A DNA stretch of 64,000 nucleotides. Origin: Agrocybe praecox. Lineage: Eukaryota > Basidiomycota > Agaricomycetes > Agaricales > Agrocybaceae. A model generated the notes under the pieces. The model ran no database searches and had not been told where the DNA came from. It was given only the letters and a program-made list of their open reading frames with translations. Positions 57,392 to 64,000 of this stretch are shown one piece after another (position 1 is the stretch's first letter; the number at the start of each line of letters is the position of its first letter). The position numbers were made by a program, and so were the translations under genes. The stretch spans positions 1,178,001 to 1,242,000 of the forward strand of contig OZ024846.1 of NCBI GenBank assembly GCA_964017145.1, written 5' to 3'.

Positions 57392-59250
57392 TCAGGCACA
57401 GCAGCGAATTTGGAACTGAAGAGGATTGCTGACCTGGGTACTACGAAAGTCCGCTGCAGCAGTCTCCAAATTTCCAACTTCGATTGGCCTTGGGACATCC
57501 CTATCTGAATAGTTAAAGTTAGGGTTGCCTGATCCGTCTTCGACTTCGTATATGCGCTTGTTGGAGCTCGGTCGTGCGTTGAGCCTGTGGTAGAATCCGT
57601 TGGGGGTATAAACGTACTATTGTGAGGTAAAGGAAGGAACACGGTGCTTACATGGCGACTATGAGGTAGGATTGGAGATATTGTCAGTTAATAAGAGTAT
57701 AAGAGGGATTATGGCGACGTCGTCGTACGTAGTGTTACGGAATACACCTTGGAGAATATCATATGGAATGGCATCCTGATTTATGATTTGTGTCAGCTAA
57801 GGGGAAAAAAGGCCACGTAGCACATACCAGTACACATTAGTAGGCCTCGAGATGTACATGATGAGAAATATGATGCCGGTGAGGGTGACCAAAACACCGC
57901 GGGTGACGATAAAGTTCACCAGACTTTTCAGCGTCCTCGTCATGCTGGAGAATTTTGATCGAGCGCGTGAGAAACTGATGTAAAGCACCACGGTGGTAAT
58001 CCCGTCGGCGAGGATGGCCAGACTGAAGAGAAGGATGATGGAGACCTGGTATATCGTACAGCGTATTGTCCGAAAATCAGCACCTGAGTCAAGATATCCC
58101 GCCCATTTCTCTGGATTTACCGGCTACTGACTAACCTTGATATCTATGCGACCAAAGCTCGCGAGTTCCCTGTGCCTGAATTCGTCAATGATGCCATCTG
58201 TTCACATTCACAAAAGGTAAATAAACCGTAAATTTTGAGAAGACATCAAAGTAATACTTACATATGCTAGCTCCTGAACTTGTCATGAGAGCTGATCAGA
58301 AGGTATAATGGCTTAATTAATTGGCATACCAAGGGATGATATTGCGAAACCGGCCTATAATTGGCTAGGGTTAGTGGAAAGTGATGATGTGACCTTTGAA
58401 TATAACAGAAAGAGACTGACGACTGCACCAGAAAGCCAATGCCGCTTTGGATACACTAAATCAGAGTAGGTATATCAGCAGTGGATTATAGGTGACAAGA
58501 GGACCATTTACGCAAGTATAGGCGACTGGAGAAGAACATTTGTACCCTACGATATAACCTGAGGTTAGTGTTATTCCGAGGCTGAAGAAAATGCGGTTCG
58601 AGACAACAGCTCACATGAAGACGACGATCGTTGTCATTAAAACCTCCAGCACGATATTGTCGTTGAATCCAAGCAGCAGGATAATGTTGCCAAAATGTTG
58701 CCCCTTGTAAAGATATAGAGCAATGATAATGTTAGATGACGTGACTTGAAAAAGAGGACGCGAGAGTATCAAGATTTTACCAAATAACTGTATACGAATA
58801 ACGTATTGAAAACTAGAGCAGCTGTATCCAAGACCCTTGAAACGCAAAGTTAGCGCTGTGCTATTAAAACATTGGTGTTTATACTTTACATCAGAACTAC
58901 CACCTGTCATCAAGACTATTGATCAGTAATTAAGCCGGGTGGTTGAGCGAGTCAATGAGGCGCACGAAAAGACGCAGCTTCCAACCGTCGTTGTTGGTTT
59001 CTGCGTAGTTCCAAGCTTGAAGAAAGGTTATTCCGAAAAGTCTACGTTGGAGTTAGGCTCTTGTGATAATGTGCGAGCTTCTAGTAAAGTATATCTACAC
59101 AGTGGATAGTATATATCCTATCAACGCTCAGCCAACTTGGATTCTACACAGACGGTTAAAAGAAAGAAAGACGAGCTCACCAACGAACACGCCATCGAAT
59201 CCACTAGATATGTTGATATCGTCAATTATTATAGGTACTGAATCACTCAT
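57392..59250 (-). CDS. DUF6534-type membrane protein with a 7-nt microexon
   Basis: The second DUF6534 gene, opposite strand. Supported exons: 59250-59181 (MSDSVPIIIDDINISSGFDG), 59041 to about 58945 (LFGITFLQAWNYAETNNDGW), a segment around 58730-58616 (LEVLMTTIVVF), 58197-58136, 58045-57828 (LLFSLAILADGITTVVLYIS, YISRPTNVYW), 57775-57729 (MPFHMIFSKVYSVTL), microexon 57658-57652, and 57584-57392. Joining the last three restores the family motif VYSVTLLAMLNAR in phase. Without the microexon the protein stops early. The cytosolic tail has RIYEVEDGSGN and NYSDRDVPRPIEVGN. Junctions between 59180 and 58200 are only partly resolved and one may use a non-GT donor, so a broken N-terminal half cannot be excluded. 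Confidence 0.65.
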
Positions 59251-60324
59251 TAGGAAGATAGGATGGAAGGGGGAAGGAAGGAGCAAGCTGGGATCCAAAT
59301 CCACTTGTTTAAACGAGTTTTACCTCCAATTTTTGATGATCATGGAGACATCAGACGACATGCCCATCATGATGACCTTAAATGATTATCTGCTTGGAAC
59401 AGAGACAAGCATGACTTGAAACGGTGGAGCAGTCTTGGATGCAGCTGACTGGTGTAGCATGACTAGGCGCGTCGAGCAGGTTTCTCACTGTGGCGCCTGT
59501 CATGCCGGTGATGGATCTAATCTAATCTATACCCCGGAACGGGCAGAGGTATGTAAGATAAGATCAGCAATCAAATATCAGCGCTCAGTACTCAGAGCCT
59601 GGAGTGATTCCATTTGAATAGCAGAGAACGCATGAACTCATTTTTAGGCAAGGGTCGAACTCACTTCCCGGGTAGCGAGATGCTGGACCGGAAGTATCCT
59701 CGATGATAATCGATCAGATGATGCAGAGGGGGGTGCTTATTCTGAATCGAACGAGCTTCGCTCCAAATTGCAATTGATGAATTCGTCTCCTTTGAAAAGG
59801 CCGAGCACAGCACCTTCGATTGATTTGGAGACGGGCGTGTAATAGGCATCATTGAGGGGAATTGGAGTACACCTATTTATATTGGCCGGAATGCCTCTCG
59901 GCTCTTGCACCTCTGCTGATCATCGGCTAAGTAAGCGCACAGACCACTACCCCGAGTTTGCTCCCTGTCCAGAAATCTATTATTTTAGGGGCCTCCGTAT
60001 ATTACGGGTGTGAATTATTTTTTTCATGGTGGTACAAAAGAGAATGAAAAGTGAACCCATAGAGAGACTCGTTATACCCACTACAGCTCAGCTACTAACC
60101 ATAGAAGCAGAAGAGAAGAAACTAACCCAACATTAAACAGACTGGTACAGACAGGAGTTCATGGGCCAAGTATCCATCTGCCATCTGCCATTGCATCCTT
60201 CCGTTCATTAAATTCCCCTATCCCACAAGGTTCTTAGAGAGAGATAGTTCTATTGATATAAGCATAGAAACCATGGGTGTATAAAGAGAGAATATCTCGT
60301 TGGGTTGAATTTCAACTGTCCAAT
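59251..60324. other. Spacer between DUF6534-type gene and terpene synthase relic
   Basis: No gene recognised. Frames at 59435-59617 (+) and 59661-59852 (-) are short, without family signatures. Confidence 0.35.
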
Positions 60325-61293
60325 GACTACTCCTCTCCTCAGTACCCATCGAACGTCGCTCTTTTGTACGACCTTCCCCGCCATATCACAGCTCTCTGGA
60401 GGTCATGTCATTATCAGCTCTGTAAATGATGTCTCTGAGCTTCTAAGAGATATGGTGATCGAATTTTTGAAAGACGTCTATTATACTCCTAAAGTACCCC
60501 TGGAGGAATCTGACACTACATACCAATCCTTGATTGCAGAGTTCTCGGAGTACAATATTGAAGAGAGGCACTTCAAGCGCATTTGTAATGCCTCTGCAAC
60601 ACTAGCTGATGTGCGCTCACACTTATTTAATCCGCGGAACTCAATACTGATTAAGAACGTATATAGCATGGTCACCCTTTTGCTACTCCTCATGAACGAC
60701 TTTTAATTGCGCGCTTTGCCAGGTACATATGTGTATATGGCGGTCATTTAGGGGAAGTATTCTCGCTCACCGCTCATTGGGATTTTTACCCTTTCCGCGC
60801 AATGTTAGGGTCAAATTAGGTCTAAATATGGTTAAGTCCAAATTGTCCCTGAAAGTGTGCGCGGAAAAGAAAGTCGCGCGATTTGAATACTTCCCCTAAA
60901 TGACCGCCATAATGTGTATACCCAAAGCGGTTAACGAGTATTGCTGACTATGTCGTACGAATACAGGCATATGTTTCTATATCGATGAAATTGGCCACTG
61001 TTCTTCTACACATTTAGAAGGGTTTCAGCAGCGCTCAAACTCGGAGTACACTCACGAGCGAAGACCCAGATGCGGACGCGGCGGTTATGAAAGCCTTTAA
61101 AGAGAGCCTCCATGAGTGTTATGACTTTTGGGACCCTGTCGCTGCCGATGGTATCAACGTTGCAGCCATGGAACACAGAGTCTCAGGCACTATAAAGGGG
61201 AATTGGAGAACGATAAAGGAAATTATATCTAAACGGTATATGACTGAATATATGTGCGGGTACTCTATTTTTTTTGACTCTAAAATTCGCTAA
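60325..61293 (+). pseudogene. Terpene synthase relic, trichodiene-synthase-like (TRI5 fold)
   Basis: Two segments in family order. The first, 60325-60706, has MVIEFLKDVYYTPKVPLEES, an ERHFKRICNASATLAD segment, and a terminal LLLLLMNDF, where class I enzymes have the Asp-rich metal-binding motif after a hydrophobic helix. The first Asp would be Asn here, and a stop follows at once. The second, about 61015-61293, has AVMKAFKESLHECYDFWDPV, AADGINVAAMEHRVSG and SKRYMTEYMCGYSIFF, then stop. The usual NSE/DTE metal site and C-terminal Arg-Tyr are missing. A MITE at 60738-60909 lies between the segments. Identification is from remembered family pattern; short or lineage-specific homologues are possible. 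Confidence 0.4.
60738..60909. mobile_element. 172-bp MITE with 25-bp perfect terminal inverted repeats
   Basis: Ends are TGGCGGTCATTTAGGGGAAG plus five more matching bases, exact reverse complements at both sides, flanked by TA on each side (60736-60737 and 60910-60911), as for Tc1/mariner-type insertion. No coding capacity. It shares its left 95 bp with 49519 and onwards. Confidence 0.9.
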
Positions 61294-63600
61294 TTTTAAA
61301 ACTGTAGCTCATTTCATATCACCTCCAGTCGTTATGGCCTTGTAGAACTGGGCCTCTGAACAGAAAAGGTAGCTTTGAATGACGCGACATGCGCGTCATG
61401 TAGACTCCTCATTAATCATTGAACGTGTTGCGACGCATGCTCAAGCTCCGCTACTCATTAATATGTAGCTCGAAATTAACCTGGGGGACAAGGTGGAGGC
61501 ATCAAGAAGGTAGTAGATGATATGACATTGTGACGTCGAACGAATAAAAGCTACGCATTATTTGGAGGGTAATTTTGTTGACTCTGGCGCCCAGCTCCCA
61601 GCCGTTGATGTTCAACTTTAAACCATAAGTAATCCAAAATAAAACGTGTTTAACTACCAACTGTGAGTCTGACCGTTCATTAGAGGCTGCAGCTGAGAGC
61701 TTTACGAGAGCCATCTCAAAATGACGTCAGAATTTGGGGTTTACGCTCTTACAGTGTTCGGCTATTGCCGCAGATCACGGGATCGTGCGATGGGCCGATA
61801 AGAGAATCGTTCTGTACGCGTGTTTCTTTCCGACCTGCTTAACATCAGTTTGTTCACGTTAAGTCTCGCCGCCAACTAAAGATGCTCTGAAGCGATCTTA
61901 ACCGGTTCTCTGACCGATGATTTGCATGTCCTAGCATTTTCTTCGGTGCCGATTGAGAAAACAACCATTAAAGCCACTCTGATGATATATTCGTGACATT
62001 TCTTCCTACACGCTAGCATTATGCATGGATGCGCACTGTGACCGATTCGACCGTCCATGGAAAAAATTGGCAGATTCGCCACTGCGAAATTTCAAAGCAC
62101 AACTGTCGATTAATAGGACGTCTTCTAGTTCAAATGCCCAGAATTGGAGCCCTCGGGCGTAGAACGATGACATCGCAACTTTATACATGCTTCAGTACCA
62201 CCACCCTCTTAATTTACTCTCACTACTGGTCATATGCTATATGAGTCTTCGGTCAACTTCTTTTATAACGCTTATGGACTCAATTATAGAACGTGTTTGG
62301 AGTATCTGAAGTTAAAATGGGCCTGTCTTTTCCTCATAACCGGTAGAAGAGTTATCAATTACACCACGAACAATATGTATCTCATAGTTTATTTTTGAAT
62401 TTGATTCTAAGTCTCATTCAAAATCAACCTTTCCCTGAGGTCAAAAGTTGATTATCTCACCCATTTTTGTCACCTGGCTTCCATCTCCGTATCATCTCCC
62501 CCATCTTCGCAAGGATATACTTATCTTCTTTCCAAAAACAGTTGGGTATTGCAATCTTTCATTCGTAGTTCTACACAGCTACTGGTAGCATCTTCAGAGA
62601 CTGTGAGCAATATTTGGAGGATTCACATAGAATATTTACGCAGATTGCGCTTGATTCTCAACTTTCCTCGTGTTCTATTTTTGGATCTAGACGAAGTCAT
62701 CTTGGCAAACCTTCACTGTTTCCATTCGGACCCTCATTTTTGGGCCATTCATTACTCAATATCCGGCATTAACCTATCATGAGAAACCATGCATCATGAT
62801 GAATATTTTCTTGGACATAGCTTCCCTCGCATCGGAGCCTCTCTTCTTGAACTAGTCCGTCCAATTTCCCATGGTCCCAATGCTTGCTCCATTCTAAGTG
62901 CAGGTCGGCGGGATACCAGCGCACGCCTAATGATATTGTCGTTCTCTTCCAACGCTTAAAGTCTCAGTAGGATGTGCGTTCTTCAATACGTGCAGTGTGT
63001 CGGTTACTGTGTGAGGTCAGTTGTGAGGCGTCCAGTATACGTAATTCTTATTGTTCATATCGATCATCGATCATCCTTTGATTGGTGGGGATTGGCGAAG
63101 ATCGGCTCCGCAAACCTTCTTTCATCGATAATTATGATTTAGCTTCCGGTCAGGTACGAAATTCAGGGTTATCATGTCTTCTTCTATCTGGGGCACACCT
63201 GTAAGCGTACCTAGCGCGGTGGTATATTTATGTATCGTGAGTAAACCGTGACATTCGACACCAATGACAGGCCTCGTTTTGATAAATGAATGCACTGTGA
63301 TCTACAGTTTGTGGAGGCGCATAAAGAAAGCGAGCGAAACGAATACTCGAGACAAATGTCGCATATATCGACTTGCCTTACTTGTACTGAATAGGCACCA
63401 CAGTGGGTGGATATTTGAACCTTAGTTTCGTCATTCGCATTGCACATTCTCCATCGACAATTACAAGAACGTGGCGTAGCTCTCAGAATGATAGTTATCT
63501 TTAGTTCTGAGGCAGTGGGCATGACCATTTTACACTTCTTAGTACGTTTATAAGTCGCAAAAAGAAGATTCCAAAGTACGGGACTTGAGATAATCGCGGC
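61294..63600. other. Gene-poor stretch
   Basis: No gene, RNA or repeat could be supported. Frames of 60-105 codons exist on both strands (for example 61502-61714 -, 62549-62782 +, 63211-63528 -), without signal peptides, conserved motifs or plausible splice partners. Some may be exons of unrecognised genes. Confidence 0.35.
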
Positions 63601-63673
63601 GGAAAGTAGGGTGAGAAAGAGATTGAAAACGATACCGAAGCAAGCTGCTTTGGGTTATGGTGAGGAAAATAGG

Positions 63674-63680
63674 TATAAAA
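63674..63680 (+). promoter_or_regulatory. TATA box upstream of the last gene
   Basis: GGTATAAAAGC at about 177 nt before the ATG at 63851. Spacing would allow a 5' UTR of about 140 nt or a leader intron. Confidence 0.45.
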
Positions 63681-63850
63681 GCTCTTGGTTCAAAACATTG
63701 TTTTCTTCAGAGTATTCATACTCATACTTTGCATTTATCTTCTTTTCTTCTTCACAACTTGCCTATCTTTCAAAAAAGCTTATACTTGCATCGAGTACGC
63801 TTTCCAGACCATCCTATGTTATGTTCTCTCATTAACGCATTACTTAGACC

Positions 63851-64000
63851 ATGCCGATTCAAAGCGCCATCGTTAAGACCTTGGTCAACTACGTCAACGA
63901 AAGACCGGAGGTCAAACAGGCATTCGAAAATGCATTCGCCACGGCTCTCGCTACAGGAATTCTTGCCAAGTACAACATAGCTACATTGGACGATTACTTT
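63851..64000 (+). CDS. Start of a probable phosphatidylserine-decarboxylase-like protein (cut by window)
   Basis: The first 50 codons are open to the window edge: MPIQSAIVKTLVNYVNERPE, FENAFATALATGILAKYNIA, TLDDYF. The pattern of helix, Glu/Phe spacing and a closing TLDDY is what I recall from the N-terminal domain of fungal phosphatidylserine-decarboxylase-like enzymes, which include tryptophan decarboxylases. The catalytic part lies beyond the window, so function is inference. Two longer frames (63611-63835 and 63657-63980) overlap it in other phases and look like shadows. Start chosen for the upstream TATA and pattern match. Confidence 0.4.
   Translation, partial: MPIQSAIVKTLVNYVNERPEVKQAFENAFATALATGILAKYNIATLDDYF

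Noticed and set aside
61502..63528. Several 60-105 codon frames
   Set aside because: No motif, signal peptide, splice partner or repeat support; not listed as genes.

Overview
The window is basidiomycete (Agaricomycete) nuclear DNA. The evidence is many GT-AG introns of about 50-130 nt, a class I hydrophobin, two DUF6534-type membrane proteins, an AP-3 beta adaptin with a fungal-style acidic tail, and MITE- and SINE-like insertions. No bacterial features, rRNA or tRNA were recognised.

Positions 1 to about 48,550 are a decaying tandem array of seven units, called A-G here. It continues off the left edge. Each unit carries a minus-strand six-exon gene for an uncharacterised seven-helix membrane protein. 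Intact copies are at 7655-8950, 13052-14333, 21368-22665, 36307-37597 and 42859-44155. The copy at 29531-30819 is frameshifted and the copy at 1-1153 is cut by the window edge. Upstream of each gene lies a second conserved stretch, and then one of two modules. Type 1 units (A, C, D) carry a minus-strand AP-3 beta subunit gene. Only the D copy (24364-27633) is intact: eight exons, 915 aa. The A copy has at least five indels. The C copy has lost its 5' end and a splice acceptor. Type 2 units (B, E, F, G) carry instead a plus-strand, low-complexity, coding-like block that looks like a degenerating gene. Every unit then has a shared pyrimidine-rich tail, and most end in short inverted repeats built from TTAGTCGG. 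A 191-bp poly(A)-tailed insertion with 16-bp target-site duplications sits in unit G. The E/F and F/G junctions share a further repeat of about 1 kb.

Positions 48,550 to 64,000 are single copy. In order they hold: a hydrophobin (48790-49333, -) with TATA box and a cluster of AGCGAACA repeats upstream; one end of a transposon-like element with a small coiled-coil ORF (49519-49934); a complete eight-exon DUF6534 gene (50416-51892, +); a 166-bp inverted repeat (52636-52801); a 1.27-kb element with terminal inverted repeats (53131-54388); a two-exon coiled-coil protein resembling fungal Ncp1-type proteins (55574-57059, +); a second DUF6534-type gene (57392-59250, -) whose model needs a 7-nt microexon; a broken trichodiene-synthase-like terpene synthase (60325-61293, +) with a 172-bp MITE in it; and the start of a probable phosphatidylserine-decarboxylase-like gene (63851 to the edge, +).

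The genes do not form an obvious pathway. The main story is local amplification of a membrane-protein gene together with an essential trafficking gene, of which one functional copy survives. Gene models come from splice-site and reading-frame reasoning only. Family names rest on remembered family signatures, not on database searches.
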